From Brachionus rotundiformis (taxonomy: Eukaryota; Rotifera; Eurotatoria; Ploima; Brachionidae), in assembly GCA_016802295.1 (NCBI GenBank), contig JAESIW010000138.1, positions 4,548,882 to 4,612,881 on the forward strand: a stretch of DNA of 64,000 nucleotides, given 5' to 3'. Below are positions 9,780 to 23,180 of the stretch, one piece after another. How positions within the stretch are numbered: position 1 is the stretch's first letter; each line of letters opens with the position of its first letter. The position numbers and the translations under genes were made by a program. The notes beneath the pieces are model-generated. The model ran no database searches and was not told the DNA's origin. It saw only the letters and a list, made by a program, of their open reading frames with translations.

Positions 9780-10900
9780 GGTTTGGACTCTCTGTGTCGG
9801 GCCCAAGGCCCTCCTTCATATTTATTACTTGTCTTATAAATTAAACTATAAAAATCTATTTTTAAAAATTTAATTATTCTTTCCTAATTTTGTAATTTGA
9901 AGAGAACAGTTAATGGTTAACATATGATAAGTATTTATATATTTTCTTTCTTATTAGAATTAATTTTATACTGCATAAAAGAGATTTTTCTTATAATCTA
10001 TTAAAAATAATTAATGTTCTGCTAATAAATAGTATCAACATGCAGATCCCATTTAGACAGATCGACTGATACCCATTTTATCTAAATCCGGATACAGTTG
10101 GTGTAAAAAAAGACTCTCCGAAGTAGCTGTTCCTCGAAAAATGAACTTTGGCAACTTACATACTCTACCATTCAAGTCCGATCTTCATACGATCTATAAA
10201 ATGATACCCATATTGCCATATATTGGGAAATTTTTTTTTCAAAGTGGGTATTTTGGAACTTTTTGGCTCTTTTTTTATCAAATTACCTCAAGATATGGTC
10301 AAAAAATACTGCCATGTTTAGTTTGACATCGAGACCTATCTATTGATATAATGATAAGATAAAATCAGATTAATTTACTTTAAATTAATTTAAAATTCTT
10401 CTAATTATTCATACTGATGTCATTTTAAAATTTAAAAAAAAAATAAAATGTTTAAATATTTCCTTTGATTTCTTTATCAATTTTATTAAATAATTAAAAG
10501 TCTGAACAACACACTGTAAAAAGTGTGTAAAAAATTTTTTCAGGATTTGGTTAGAATTACTAAAAAAGGTGTGTATATCAGTGTTAAAGGTGTTTCTAAG
10601 TAAGGTCTATTTTTTGGATTTTAAGGATGTGCTGAAACGATTTTTGCTTGGGCTGATTAGGTAGACTCATTTTAAGTCATGTTTAAAATTAAAGGAAATT
10701 AATGCGCATTGTATGTTGATTATTTTGACAGGCTATCGCGTCACTTTGATTTTGTTTGAATAGTCTTAATTTTTTAATTGAGTTTTAACGTGACCAATAT
10801 GTGCAAAGATTTTCATTAAGCTTAATTTCAAAGCAGGAAGACTTAAGTAATCCCGCTATAGTAGACTGTTCATTGTTTTTTTTTAGCTGAGAGCGAATGC
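9780..10900. other. Intergenic, nothing recognised
   Basis: Moderately AT-rich. A short open frame at 10141-10326 has no coding character. No repeat partner was seen within the window. Confidence 0.5.
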
Positions 10901-10904
10901 GATG

Positions 10905-11940
10905 CTTACTCCTCCACTTGTCCTTCGTTATTAACTGAATTCATAAGTTCCGCATCATAATACCAATTGACATGATTATATTTGTTTTGAATTTTAAAGA
11001 ATTGAATCAGACCTTCACGCCTTCGCCTTTCTTTAAGAGTTTTCAATTCTAAATTAGCTAACTTTGCCTCATTATTCAAACTTCTTATCTGTGGAACAAG
11101 TTTCGTTGCTCATCTTTGTACTTGTTCAAATCGAAATATTTCCTTTTTTAGGTAAGGATTCCAAGCAGGCACACAGTATTCAAGATGGGGTCTAACATAT
11201 GATTGTTAAGTGGCAAAAAAGATTGAGCATTCCAATACTCAAATGTTTTCTAGAGCATACCAAGCATGTTATTTGCTTTAATAACACAGTTATCAATTTC
11301 ATAATTCCATTTGAGTTTGTTATTGGCCATTAGACCAAGATCGCACTCAGTAGTATCAGCTAATCCAACTCTGATATCATTTGCGTTTAGCATTAAGATT
11401 TCTTTCCTGGCAATCTTTGAGTTACTTATATGCATTACTTAACATTTGGACTCATTAAACTTCATACTCCAGCGCTTCGACCACTCAACCATCTTGTCAA
11501 TTTCATCTTGAATTAACATTTGATCACCAGTATTTCTAATGACACTTATCAATTTGCTGTCATCCGCAAACAGCTTACAAAAGTGACTAACTATCTCTGG
11601 TAAATCATTTATGAAGATCAAAAAAAGCAAAGGACCAAGTACTGAACCTTGTGGAACCCCACTTAGCACATCAACCCAATCGGATTCATACTGATCTATC
11701 TTGAAGAAAATTTTCTAGCCACCCCAAAAGCTTACCCGTAAATCCATAACTCTTTAACTCGATCTTGAGTAACTTATGCGAGACGCGATCAAATGTCTTA
11801 GCCAAATTCAATGCCTCAGTGATGATATCTAAAATTTCTAGAAAATATGTATTAAAACGATTTCTAAGAAGATCGAGAAACAGATGATAGATAGAACGTC
11901 CTTTATGTCGAAAAAGACACCTTTATCCACATAAAAAATT
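10905..11940 (-). mobile_element. 5'-truncated, decayed CR1/jockey-type LINE (reverse transcriptase 3' half)
   Basis: Read right to left on the minus strand it encodes, in several frames, RT motifs in order: AKTFDRVSHKLL (about 11800), SGVPQGSVLGPLLFLIFIND (11610-11669), the catalytic LFADDSKL (about 11560), and then the LINE C-terminus LEYCVPAWNPYLKKEIFRFE (about 11150) and LKTLKERRRREGLIQF (about 11010). Frameshifts and stops make it dead, and the endonuclease half is absent. Confidence 0.85.
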
Positions 11941-11949
11941 ATTTTTATG

Positions 11950-13800
11950 AAACTTTTTAAATTAGTTTTAATTCGCAACCAAAATTGTTTATTGTTTCTT
12001 TGTTTAAAGCCTTCTTAATTCGATGGGTTCTTACTGGGTCATTTTTTCAACATTTGAGAATTAGATATTTTCTGTTACAATTTGTTGTCATTTTGTATTT
12101 TAAAAAACTCATGAAACAAAAGTATAAATTATTAATTAATTTATTTAATAGCTTTAATTTTATATCCTACTGTTAAATGATACAAATTATCGCAAGCTTA
12201 ATCGATTAACTTCTTTTTTTTACTAATCAAAGATTGGCACAAATTATTTATAATTCTATTAATTTCTTCTCTTATTTTTTCATTTCAATATTCAAATTAA
12301 AATCATCTCAAAACGAATAAAAAGTTTGATTCTATGGAAAATATATCAAAAAGAAAAATTAGCGCTTCATTCAGTTGATATAAAGATGAGACACTTTATT
12401 TTTAGCTGTAAGAGTAAGACTGTTGTCTGTTATCTTTTTAAATTTTTTTATAAAGTAATATTAAACACCACCATTTTCGTATACATATCTTTTAACATGG
12501 CATGGCGAACGGGTTTTGATATTTCGTCCAGTAGAGCCATGTTTAATTTTTCAAAGTAATTTATATTATATATAGTATATTAATTAAAGATTCTAATAAC
12601 AGTTTATTTAGTAATTCATTTACCAAATTTCCATTAGATATCTTAGAATTTAGATTATGATTATGAATATTTTTGGGTTTTTCATCGCTTAAAAAACTAT
12701 AAAACTCTATTTTTTAATTTAAATGTTGGGTTTTACACTAGTGTCAAAAATCAATCAATATTTTTTTTAATTTATGTTAGATAGGTCTCAAGTACAACAT
12801 ATCTTGCTTACAGTGTAATGACTTAAAATAAGTGAATACCAAATAAATGAATCACATATTATTTGATATTAAAGTTCTTTCTTTTTTTTAGGGTCGAAAT
12901 AAAATTCGACTTTAGTCGAACTTGGTTTTACATTTGTCGATTTTCAGTCGACTCACAACACTATTATTCTATAATGAAATTTATAATAAAAAAGATTTTT
13001 TTGAATTTATTTTTAAATATTTTTATTAAATATGATTCAAAATTCTAGCTTAAAATATCACTGAAATATTTATTTAAATTTGGAAATAAAAATCTATAGA
13101 ATAGAAATAAAATTAATGAATTATCAAATTCAGCTGGATCTTGGAAATGGATTAGTTAATTGAACAAATTTGACTTATCAATACCAATTTTATAAAATTA
13201 AATTTCAATTTCACCCATCAGCTAATAATTTAGTTTATGTACATTTTATAATTAAAAATTTTATAAAGTTTAAAATTTATTTTCAGAATTTTAATATTTC
13301 TTTTCCTTTTATAAATTTGAATCTTTATGTCTTAAAACATATTCAAATTTTTAAAATTCAATTAACAGAACTTCAATTATAAAATAAGTTTACTTTTGCT
13401 TTTAAAATTTAATTATTTGTATTTCAAAATTAATTTAGCTTGAACAATTGCTAAACTTGATGGATCCAAAGCCAATCAAGCATTGTTTTTTTTCAAAAAA
13501 CTTTTTAAATTGATGATTCAATTTTTTATAAATAGTAATACATAATTTATCTTTAAAAATAATTAAAATTTTTTTAATATATTATAGTTTATGTAGAGTT
13601 TATAAGGGGCGTTTTTAATAACTTAGCGTTGAGCATATTCTGGCAAAAGATTTAGTTTGGAAAGGTGACCAGTGCTCAATCCGACGTTCGGTGATTAAAA
13701 ACCGAAGTTTAATTGCGTTCGATTGACTTACGCTCGATTAAACCTGAGGAATTGAATCGATAGATTTTATTTTTTTAAATTTATAAAAAACAAAATTAAT
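11950..13800. other. AT-rich intergenic region
   Basis: About 1.8 kb with no convincing gene. It holds the dispersed repeat at 12478-12548, a patch of GTCGA/TCGAC repeats (12893-12955), and a loose inverted repeat at about 13600-13710 (GTTTTTAATAACTTAGCG against GATTAAAAACCGAAG) that may be an old MITE. Confidence 0.5.
12478..12548 (+). repeat. Dispersed about 70-bp hairpin repeat, copy 1
   Basis: Contains TATACATATCTTTTAACATG, then a CGGGTTTTGAT-like core and TTTCGTCCAGTAGAGCCATG. AACATGG and CCATGTT form short inverted ends. A minus-strand copy is at 44735-44803 and a weaker one at about 40575-40630. Confidence 0.5.
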
Positions 13801-13807
13801 TAAATTT

Positions 13808-14458
13808 TTAAACTCTAGATTTAGACGACGGTAAGTGTGATGGTCTACGACGTTCATAATCATACCTTTAAAATTAATATTTAAAATTCGACCAGTTATA
13901 GGGGCAGATTTTTTACCTCGGCGATCGGGACCTGCTTCTGTAATAATCTCTTGGTGGTAAGTGTCTTGGTGGCGAAGGTGGATAGCCTCTTCTTGGATAC
14001 GGCTCACCCCTGAAAGGGAGTCTAAATTCTCTTGGTGGTGGTGAGAATGGTCGACCGCGAATCATCTCAGGATAAGGGTGATGTCTATCGTAGCCCCGCG
14101 GGTATGGATCCAAAAATCTCGGGGGCATGTCTCGATACGGATATCCACGTGGTGGGGAACGTGTGTGACGGTACGATGACGGAGGAGGCCGGTATCGCTT
14201 TCGAATCGAGGGCTCACCTTTCTGGGTTCGAGTGGTCGATATTTCCACTCGGATCCGTGAGCCTTTCCAAAGCGAGTCATTTAGTCCTGCTATAGCTGCC
14301 TTGGCACTGTTCGTATCTTCCATATGGACGAAAGCGTAATCTTTCAGTATGTCACATTCGACCACTTTGCCAAACTTTTCGAAAAGTTCTTTTAACTCGG
14401 CGTTTCGAGCAACCGAGGGTACATTGCCAACATAGAGTTTTATGGTAGACATATTCAA
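13808..14458 (-). CDS. Lark/RBM4-like RNA-binding protein with one RRM and an RS-rich tail
   Basis: Two exons: 14458-13917 and 13865-13808, joined in phase across a 51-nt intron (AG|GTAAAA...AAAG|G), giving 199 residues. One N-terminal RRM: RNP2-like KLYVGNVP (about 7-14) and RNP1-like KDYAFVHM (about 39-46), closest in feel to the first RRM of Lark/RBM4 (KNYGFVHIED). The rest is Arg/Pro/Tyr-rich and ends in YYRSRSRSPR plus the second-exon tail YDYERRRPSHLPSSKSRV. Such proteins bind pre-mRNA in the nucleus and influence splicing or translation. Vertebrate RBM4 and fly Lark have a second RRM and a zinc knuckle, which are absent here, so orthology is uncertain. Confidence 0.75.
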
Positions 14459-15859
14459 GAAACCTATTCTGAATTTTTATTTTATTTCTAATTTAGCCTA
14501 ACTTGAAACTAATTTTTTCCTTAGTCTATACTTTTATTTATGTTAAGCCTAATCAAATATGTTGAATTAATTATATTATATTTTTATTTACTTGGCTTTG
14601 ATAACTGTCTTAACAAAATATTTAAAATTCTTTAATTATAAATTTTAAAGAGATAGCCTAAAATTATTGTTGTATGTTTTAAAAATTTTTGTCTTTTTTT
14701 TTCGAATATAGAATTTAAAATTTAGAGAGTTTAATGAAAAAAATTAATAATTTATTGAGTTTTTTTATATATAAATAAATTTATCAACTATTCCAAAAAA
14801 TTCTTTGGTATTCATTGAATTTTTTAATTAATAAAAATGTTATAATATTTAATAAATTTAATTTACATTGTCTATTATTTGAATATTGTAGCCAATTTTC
14901 GGTATTATTGTGTTAATCTTAGTATTTTAGAATAAAGTTTAATTTAAAAATTTACGTTTATTCATTCTCAAGATCAGCTTTTTACAATTAATTATAAGAA
15001 AATCAAATTTTTTATTAAATCGGTACATAAATTGCATATTTTTTTAAATCAACACTTTTTTAATTAAATTGATCCGTATTCATCATGGTGACATGAAACT
15101 CTTAGATTCAAGAAATTATTTCTTACAATTAATATTTTCTTTAAGTTGGCTACCGATAACAATTATTGGCTTTTCTGTCATTTTAACAGCTATCTAAACC
15201 ATGGCATCAAAAGTTTTGTATTTTTCTTGTCACAGTCATTGGTCAAGTAAAATTGAACAACCATATTCTTGAGTTTTATTTTTTTGAATAACAGTAATAA
15301 TAATAGTTAAAAAAAATAACAAAATATATTTTTTTACCATGTCGATATTTGAAGTCGGATGCTCAAAATTTAAAAAAAAAAATTTAAATTAATTTTAGCT
15401 TCTTATTTTGTACTTTTTTAATAACTTTTTAATAATTTATTTTTAAATAAAAGCAAAAATAACTAAAGTATTGAATACTTTATTATTTTTGATTAATTAT
15501 TAAAGACATGAATTGCAATTTTTAAATGATATTGCTAATTTTTCAACTCATGAAATTAAATATTTTAATATTTTTAGATCATCTTCTATACGACTTTGAG
15601 CTATTTTAGATATTTTCTATCATAACAACTTAAATATAAAACTTGATCAATGCACAAAAGTACTTCAGCTTCTAAAAAACCTAGTAGAGAAAAAAAACCT
15701 TAACAAAATTTTCAACAATATTATAATTTGAAATTTAGTTTTCATAATTATCATATATTTAAATAATTTTTATAAAATATTGTTATAAGATTTGAAATTT
15801 TTTCCAAATCTTTGTATAAGATACTTGTTTGATGAATTTTCTTAGTCTAATTATTTAAC
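14459..15859. other. AT-rich intergenic region between divergent genes
   Basis: Lies between the starts of the minus-strand Lark-like gene and the plus-strand VPS34 gene, so it should contain both promoters. No specific element was recognised. Confidence 0.5.
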
Positions 15860-18800
15860 ATGGTATCATGTGAGACACCCAACCAGAAACTTAACTACGT
15901 ATTCAGCTGCCATCTGCTAGCTCAAGTTCAAATAAAAATGTATATTTTATTTCTTAAAAGTTTAAAAAATGAACATTTTAGTGTGACTTTATTTTAGAGG
16001 AAAGCTTGATGGTGAACGCAAAAAACCCGACTATAAAGAAATAATTGAGAATCCAATTCTAAATTTTTCTGGTGCTTATCAACATTTGGATCTTTATGTC
16101 ACGGCTCAAATATTTGCCAACAACCAAGAGCTTTGTATGCCAGTAAAAACAAGCTATAAATACATAGAAAAAGAGCCATGGATTTGGGACGAGTGGCTTA
16201 CATTACCACTTCGTATCAATGACTTGCCCAGGAATTCTTTGCTCGTCATAACTGTATGGGACATTGAGTGTCCAAAGAGCGGCGATGTGCCGGTTTGTGG
16301 AAGTACAATATCTCTTTTTGATAGATACGGGTAATATTCAATAATAAAAATGAATATAAGAATTTTATCATTTAAAAATATTCAGGGAATTTCGACAAGG
16401 TCCTTTGGAAATAAGATTGTGGCCAAATAGAGTGGGCGATGGCAACTCAAAAAGCACTACACCAGGATTGCTAAGCGATCATCGAGAAAGTGAAATTGAA
16501 GAATTTTATTCGAGTCAAAATGGTGATGAAGCATTGAATGTGGGACAGACCAACAGTCTTGAGGAATTTCCCATGCTTGATGAGCTTGATCGATTGGCCA
16601 AATTATCAAAATTCTATGCAGATGGTCACATGATTAAGCAAGAATGGCTGGACAAAATAACTCTACACAAAATTGATGAAGCTATCAAAAATGAAAAAAA
16701 AAATTCAAAATTTTTCTTTATGACTGTCGAATTGGCACAAATAGAGTGTGACAGTGTCAAGTACAGGGTATTATATTACGAGGAGGTAAGTTTTTATATA
16801 TAATCAAATATAGTCACAAAAATCATAACACTAACCTACATTAAGAATGCTGAACGTATTGTTCAAGTAATACCAAATAATGATCTCTTTGTTGTTAATG
16901 ACCCTGAGCTTGAACTAGTATGATACAATTTTTTATTTAAAAAAAATTAAATCTAACTTGCTTGTTGAATTTTTTTAAAATTTTATTTACTTTTATCTAC
17001 TAATTAAGTATTCTAATCAGAATATAAAATTATGTATAAATCAGGATTTGCTATTTTAATTTTTATTTTTGGACAAAAATAGAAATATTTTAGAGTTTTT
17101 CTTTATGTTAAAAATCTTTCCAGTATTTAAACCATATAATTGTATAATTATTTCAGTTTTTCATCTTATTGATAATTAAAGCGATCTTTAAAGCCTAGCT
17201 GCTGATCCGAAATAACAATTTATAAATGCAATTATAAATTATTCAAATACGGATCGGTTTTTTTTATACAAAATAAACTTTATTTTATAGAATATTAAGC
17301 AAATATTGGTATTATTCTCGGCTATTTTAGTGTTTTAAATCATTCTTATTATTTTTAATCAAAAATATAAATCATTAGTTATCGGTTTCCTTATCAAAAG
17401 TGGACAACTTAATTAATTATTTCATCAGCAGTCGATTGAAATTAAGAGATTTCCTATTTTAATAAAATTTTCTAAATCATGTTTTAAAATTTTTAGCAAA
17501 TTTAATCTTTTAGATTAGGCTATGAAATTTTATTAAGCAAATGATAAGCTCAAATTTGTTCCCGAACATATTTAAATTATTACAAAAATTTTTATCATAA
17601 ATTAATAGTGAGCATTGCAAGGAAAAAAACGCGCCATATAAGAATATAAATTTAAAAAATTTCAAAATTGTACCAAGTGGTACAAACCCTAAATATTTAT
17701 TTTTATATGTGTTTAAATTTTTTAAATGAATCATATTACTCAATTTTATGATAACTTTCAAGTTGTCTAAAGAACTCTCTTCTATCTCAGATGACCTAAA
17801 ATGGGAAACATACCACTGTTTAATAAAAATAAGGTATTGTTTTTTTTCAAGCAAGTCAGATCGATGCAATCAAAAATAACAACTAAAAAATAAATAACTA
17901 AATCATGTCTAATATTTAGGATAACATTATCGAGTCAAAGAACCGGAAATTGGAGCACACTGAACAGATGGTCTTGTTCGACATGAATCTTAAGCCAGAC
18001 ACTGATAGCAAAAGCCAACTCCAAAAGATCATAAACTATCCGATGACAAGGCCGCTGAAAAGAGAAGAGCAAACATTGCTTTGGAATTATAGATACTATT
18101 TGACTCAAAACAAGAAGGCTTTAACCAAATTTTTGCAATGCTTTGATTTAAATTTGGAATTCGAGGGCAACACTCTAATGGAGCTAATGCTCAAGTGGCA
18201 ACCTATGGACATTGAAGACGCCTTGGAACTTCTCGGTTCTAAATACAAAAACTACCCCAAAATCCGATCATATGCCATCTCTCGACTTAAAAATGCTTCA
18301 AACGAAGATCTTATTCTTTATTTGCTTCAATTAGTCCAAGCATTAAGATATGAGAACTTTTCGTGTTCAAGCTCTTCAAATATTAAATCTCTGTAAGTAT
18401 TTATGAGCGAAAAAAAATAATAAAAATTTTTGAAAAATTTTCTAGAAAATTAACAGATTAGAAAAAAATTATTTAAATTTAAAATCAAATTTTTATCTGA
18501 AGTGATAGTTTATTTTTAATTTGAATTTTATTTTAGTTTATTTTCATAATTATTATCAGAACTAAGACTTGGTTAATTTAGAACAAAATTTGTCACTATT
18601 GATTATGAAATCTCTTTGATATCTTGGATAGCTAAGTTATATTTATCAATGAATAAATCTTTTTAGACGTGTTAATTCTTTATCACTTAAATTTCTGGTT
18701 TTATCACTAATGTTATTTGATGATTAGATCTTTAAAAGTACCATGTTGGAAATGCTAATTTTATTTAGGATTTAAGATTAATATAAAAACTTTGATTTAT

Positions 18801-21377
18801 CCGAATTTTAAAATTTTGAAAAAATAAAGGGTTAATGATTTTGTATTGAATTTCAAGTTTTGGCCATTTTTTTCCTACCTGATTTTGGCTTTTGACCAAT
18901 TACCAAATCAGAAAATTTTTATAACAATTGCTAGTATAATACTCAATACAGCCACGCATTCAAATTTTCCAGTTGTACTTTCCAAGGCCGACCAAAAAAA
19001 TTGAATTCTTAAATTCAAAAAACTTCCAAAATTTAAACATAAATTCATTTAATCACATCTTGAGCCTTTTCATAGGCTTCAAATTGAAATAAAAATTGTT
19101 TTTTGTCAATGTTGGCTCATTTTGATAATACCAGTAAAGATAGTGATACAATCTGGAATTTAGATGAAAAATAAATAAATAAATAGTAGTAGTAGTAGTA
19201 GTAGTAGTAGTTTTTGCTGCGACATCAAATATGTAGAATGCCTGAGCCCATCATCGCCATTAGGCCGTTTGGAGCTATAGCAGCCTTTCGGTTTAACAAA
19301 ATAAATTTTTATTTATTCAGTGATTTGAAAACAAAATGACAAAAATTATCCTTTTCATTTAAAAAAATTTCTTCTCCTACAGTTAAATACACCTTTATTA
19401 AATTTCACATCAAGCTAAAAATTATTTACTTAATAAAAAAATATAAAAAGTAGTTCAGAAATTCTAAATAACATTTTCTTAAGTGAATAATTTGGTTAAT
19501 TTTTTTGATATTTTGAAATATTTTAAAATTCAAGCAAAAAACTTAAAATTTTTAGTTCTGGTAAATAATCAGATTTTAATTAATAATAAAAATTAAATTT
19601 TTAAAAAATATTTTTTTTAAATTTTTTGAAATAATTTAAAGAACGACCAGTGAAAGTGTTAGTGATGTGTCAACAAAAAGTAATTCAGTAACTACATCTA
19701 CCATGCCAATCAAAATGACTTCTAAGATACCATCAAGTTCAACTAAACAGACCAAGAGCGACGCTTCTGATGCGAATAATTTTGCTTATTCTTCATCACC
19801 ACCACTTGCCTCACAAGCAATCAACCACCTGAACATGTTTTATCAAATCGAACCACAAAACACCTTTGAGGTACAGACAATATATTAAAATTTAATGCAT
19901 TCAAAGATTTGAAAACAAAATTTTTTAGCTTAATTTAAAATCGTTCCTATTAGACCGGGCCACGAAAAATGAAGTTGTAGCCCTATGCCTTTACTGGTTT
20001 GTCAAAGTCGAGGTCAACGACTCCAAAGTATTGAGCTCTTCAGCATCAACCATTAACTTATTTGGCCAAAGTCCTTCCTTAGCAAACTCCCACGGCTCAT
20101 CATCGAGCAGTAATTTAGTTGGTGCAGCAAACCAATACACTTCAAATAACCTCACGGCGAGGACAAACTTTCAAATCTTTATGGACGAACTCCTTGAAAG
20201 TCTAAGAGATGTAAAATTGAAAAATTTTGTTATGTTTTAAATAAAATAATTAACAAAGGGAGATACAATGGCGCGTTCAATTTACAACAGTATAATTAAT
20301 CAGGAAAAATTTCTCAAGGCTTTGAATGATATTGTTAAAGCGGTCAGTCGTGAAGAAGGAAAAATGGAAAAAAAATTAACCAAACTCATTAATTTATTAA
20401 AAAGCACAGAAAAATCCTCTTTTGACCTTATGAATTTAGATTCTCCAATTCCTCTAATAATCGATCCAAATATAAAAATATATGGTATCGATTCGGACAA
20501 AACTAAAATGTTCAAAAGCAATTTGATGCCGTGCAAATTTGCCTTCAAAACTCTTCCCAGTAAACACTTCCTTGATCCGGAATATTCAGTAATATACAAA
20601 ATAGGCGATGACCTGCGCCAGGACCAATTAATTCTCCAAATGATTGCTTTGATGGATAAGCTTTTAAAGCAAGAAAATTTAGATCTTAAACTCTCGCCCT
20701 ATAAAGTGATTGCTACTGGAGTAAAAGAAGGCTTCTTACAATTTGTAGACGCTGTACCAGTGTCCAATATTCTTAATAACTCAGAGTTTAGGTCAATTAG
20801 AGAGTTTCTGAGAAAAAATAATCCATCAAGCACTGACAAGTACGGAATTAAAGCCGAAGCTATGGACAATTATGTCAAAAGCAGTGCTGGTTACATTGTT
20901 ATTACTTATATTTTGGGCATTGGCGATCGGCATTATGATAACATTTTGATAACTAAATGTGGTAAGATAGTTCATATTGATTTTGGTTACATACTTGGAC
21001 AAGAACCAAAGCTATTTCAACCGACCATTAAATGGACCAAAGAGTTTGCTGATGGCATGGGAGGCTTGAATGGACCAGATGGTAAAGAAAATAAAGAATA
21101 TGAAGATTTTAAAAAATATTGTTGCAATGCTTTCCTACAGCTCAGGCGGCATGCTAATTTAATTTTAAATCTTTTTTCCCTAATGACGGATGCCAATATT
21201 CCCGGTATTGCACTTGAGCCTGATAAAACAGTTAAAAAGTTGATAGATAGGTTTAAGCTGGACCTGACCGATGAACAAGCTCAGTATTCGCTGATAAAGG
21301 AAATTGAAAATAATTACGGAAGTTTGGTAGGTAACATTACTGACGTTATTCATCATTACAACACTAATCGAAAGTAA
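15860..21377 (+). CDS. PIK3C3: Class III phosphatidylinositol 3-kinase (VPS34)
   Basis: Makes PI3P on endosomes and autophagosomes, normally in a complex with VPS15 and Beclin 1. Eight exons fit phase perfectly: 15860-15939, 15998-16330, 16386-16785, 16846-16917, 17920-18392, 19642-19870, 19929-20210, 20259-21377 (995 residues; human 887). Exon 1 encodes LNYVFSCHLLAQVQIK, matching the family start. The C2 domain follows (YVTAQIF, LPRNSLLVITVWD), then the helical domain (exon 4, KALTKFLQCFDL). The lipid-kinase domain has GDDLRQDQ, the catalytic loop GIGDRHYDNI and the Mg-binding HIDFGYILGQ. The C-terminus is slightly extended (NTNRK). Extra length is a Ser/Asn-rich linker in exons 5-6. Six of seven introns are either 48-60 nt or about 1 kb; the 18393-19641 intron carries a repeat. 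All catalytic motifs are present, so the gene should be functional. Confidence 0.96.
19165..19310 (-). repeat. Retroposon-like repeat with (CTA)n tail, copy 1, in a VPS34 intron
   Basis: On the minus strand it ends GATGTCGCAGCAAAAACTAC followed by about eight CTA units; on the plus strand (AAAT)n follows directly upstream. The repeat at 50850-50960 shares CTGCGACATC and the (TAG)n run in the same arrangement. The tail and variable length fit a SINE or LINE 3' end. Confidence 0.5.
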
Positions 21378-22022
21378 AAATTGATGGTACTTTTTACTTG
21401 GTGATGGTAATTTTTAAAAGCAATATGCAAATTATCACGGATGACAAAATGACTTCCTTTTTTATTAAACTTAAATTTTATATACGTGAAAACAAAAGAT
21501 ATTTAATGATTAAAATTTATTTTTTTAAATTAAATTATTTTAAAAGTAAATAAATAAAAATTTGAATTGTTAATTTTAAATATGTTTTAATCCGATTAAC
21601 CAAGGTTTTGATTTAAAATGGAAAAATTTAATTAAATAGACAAAAATTAAATTCTTGGTAATAAGTAATTAAAAAATGTGTAAATAATATCATATGATAA
21701 AAATTTAAAGATTATTTGCAAAAAGGATGGTTAGTAAATGATGGAAAAATAATCGTTTGTGGTCAGTTACTGACGTGTTCAATTTTTTTACTTTAAAGTT
21801 TAAACATATGAATTAACTTATCTCCCATGACATTTTTCGAAAATTAGATTTTAAGTTGAGACATATACAAAATTAAAAATAGATCACTAGACTTATTTTT
21901 AGTGAATTAAAAAATTATATAATCTAGGAAATGATAATAATAATTTTTAATTTTTTAATTTATTTTAAAAAAAAACATTTTTTAAACAATCTACGTATTA
22001 GATTGAAAAAAATATTCTCTTT
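21378..22022. other. AT-rich spacer
   Basis: 3' flank of both the VPS34 gene and the convergent His-rich gene. No feature recognised. Confidence 0.5.
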
Positions 22023-22493
22023 TCAATCATTATTTCTGTGTTCTCCTTTGGAATGATGTTGTTTGTGGTGCTCTTTGGAATGATGTGGCTTATGGTTCTC
22101 TTTGGAATGATGTTGTTTGTGGTCCTCTTTGGAATGATGTTGTTTGTGGTCCTCTTTGGAATGATGTGGCTTATGGTTCTCTTTGGAATGATGTGGCTTA
22201 TGGTTCTCTTTGGAATGATGTTGTTTGTGGTCCTCTTTGGAATGATGTTGTTTGTGGTTCTCTTTGGAATGATGTGGCTTATGGTTCTCTTTGGAATGAT
22301 GTTGTTTGTGGTTCTCTTTGGAATCCAGTTCTGTTGAATTATTATTTTCATATTGTTCAGTTGAATTATTTGACCATCGATCTTCTTCAAAATGTTGAGG
22401 TTTATGATTTCCTCTATGTTTTTTTGCTTCAGAGCTGAGGACCAAATTGGCAATCAAAACTGCACCAACAATCAAAGCGATTTTGTATTTCAT
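22023..22493 (-). CDS. Secreted histidine-rich nonapeptide-repeat protein
   Basis: 156 residues, single exon. Residues 1-23 (MKYKIALIVGAVLIANLVLS then SEA) form a clear signal peptide. After an Asn-rich spacer with NNSTE motifs (possible N-glycosylation) come ten tandem copies of a nine-residue unit SKENHKQHH / SKENHKPHH / SKEDHKQHH, encoded by 27-bp DNA repeats (about 22046-22330), then a short tail GEHRNND. Three or four His per unit suggests Zn, Cu or Ni binding, or a pH-sensitive, highly charged secreted polymer. That is inference from composition, since no named family is recognised. The Q and P unit types alternate irregularly, as expected of unequal exchange within a minisatellite. Confidence 0.75.
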   Translation of the reverse strand: MKYKIALIVGAVLIANLVLSSEAKKHRGNHKPQHFEEDRWSNNSTEQYENNNSTELDSKENHKQHHSKENHKPHHSKENHKQHHSKEDHKQHHSKENHKPHHSKENHKPHHSKEDHKQHHSKEDHKQHHSKENHKPHHSKEHHKQHHSKGEHRNND

Positions 22494-23180
22494 TCTTTTT
22501 TTCTAATATCATTTATAAATAATGATACTGCTATTTATACATATTTAATCAAGTTTAAAATGTATTGTTTTCAAAAGTTGACAGAATTAAAAGCTATGTG
22601 ATATTTGAATTCAGTATTAACATTTAGAATGAGATTTTTTTTAAATGTCTTAGCAATTGATAATTTTTTTATTTATCTAAAAAAAGCAAATTTTATTTTT
22701 TTGTTTCAATTGAAATATATTTTCAGTGTTGATATTCTATATTTTTAAAACAGATCACTTTAGTTCATCGAGTTTATTATTTTACAAAAAAATATCATTC
22801 TCAAATCAGTTTTTTTTATTCTAATGGCTTTTAAAAACAAGTTGAGGATTACTTAAACAATCAAAACTACTTTAGATGCTTCGTATTTATTGAACATAAG
22901 ATTTTCTATATTTTAAAAATCTCTCTAATACAAATAAACAGTCTCTGAAACGATCAAATTTTTAAAATAAAAAAATATTAAAAATAATTTAAAATATGTT
23001 TTAAGCTTAAAAGATAAAATTTCATTAATTAGAAATAATTAGACAGGGATTGAGTCTCAATTTAATTTTACACTTTTATACAATATTAAAAAAAATTTAA
23101 ATATTAAAAGAGCTTAAAAAAATATTAGGCCAAATTAAAATAAGAGACATCAAATGTCCTTTTTTTACTCAAAAATTTTT
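22494..23180. other. AT-rich spacer
   Basis: Lies between the His-rich gene start and the Pax6 stop. It must contain the His-rich gene promoter, but I see no distinct motif. Confidence 0.5.

Noticed and set aside
10141..10326. 61-codon ORF
   Set aside because: No splice context, no homology recognised, and composition as expected of AT-rich random DNA.
13738..14007. Separate ORF overlapping the Lark-like gene
   Set aside because: Shadow frame; the real second exon is only 13865-13808.
17510..17869. 119-codon minus-strand ORF inside a VPS34 intron
   Set aside because: Phe/Lys/Ile-rich sequence typical of random AT-rich frames; no motif or splice signal supports it.
22038..22453. Long open frames overlapping the His-rich gene on both strands
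   Set aside because: The 27-bp repeat has no stops in several frames. Only the minus-strand frame with a signal peptide looks like a protein.
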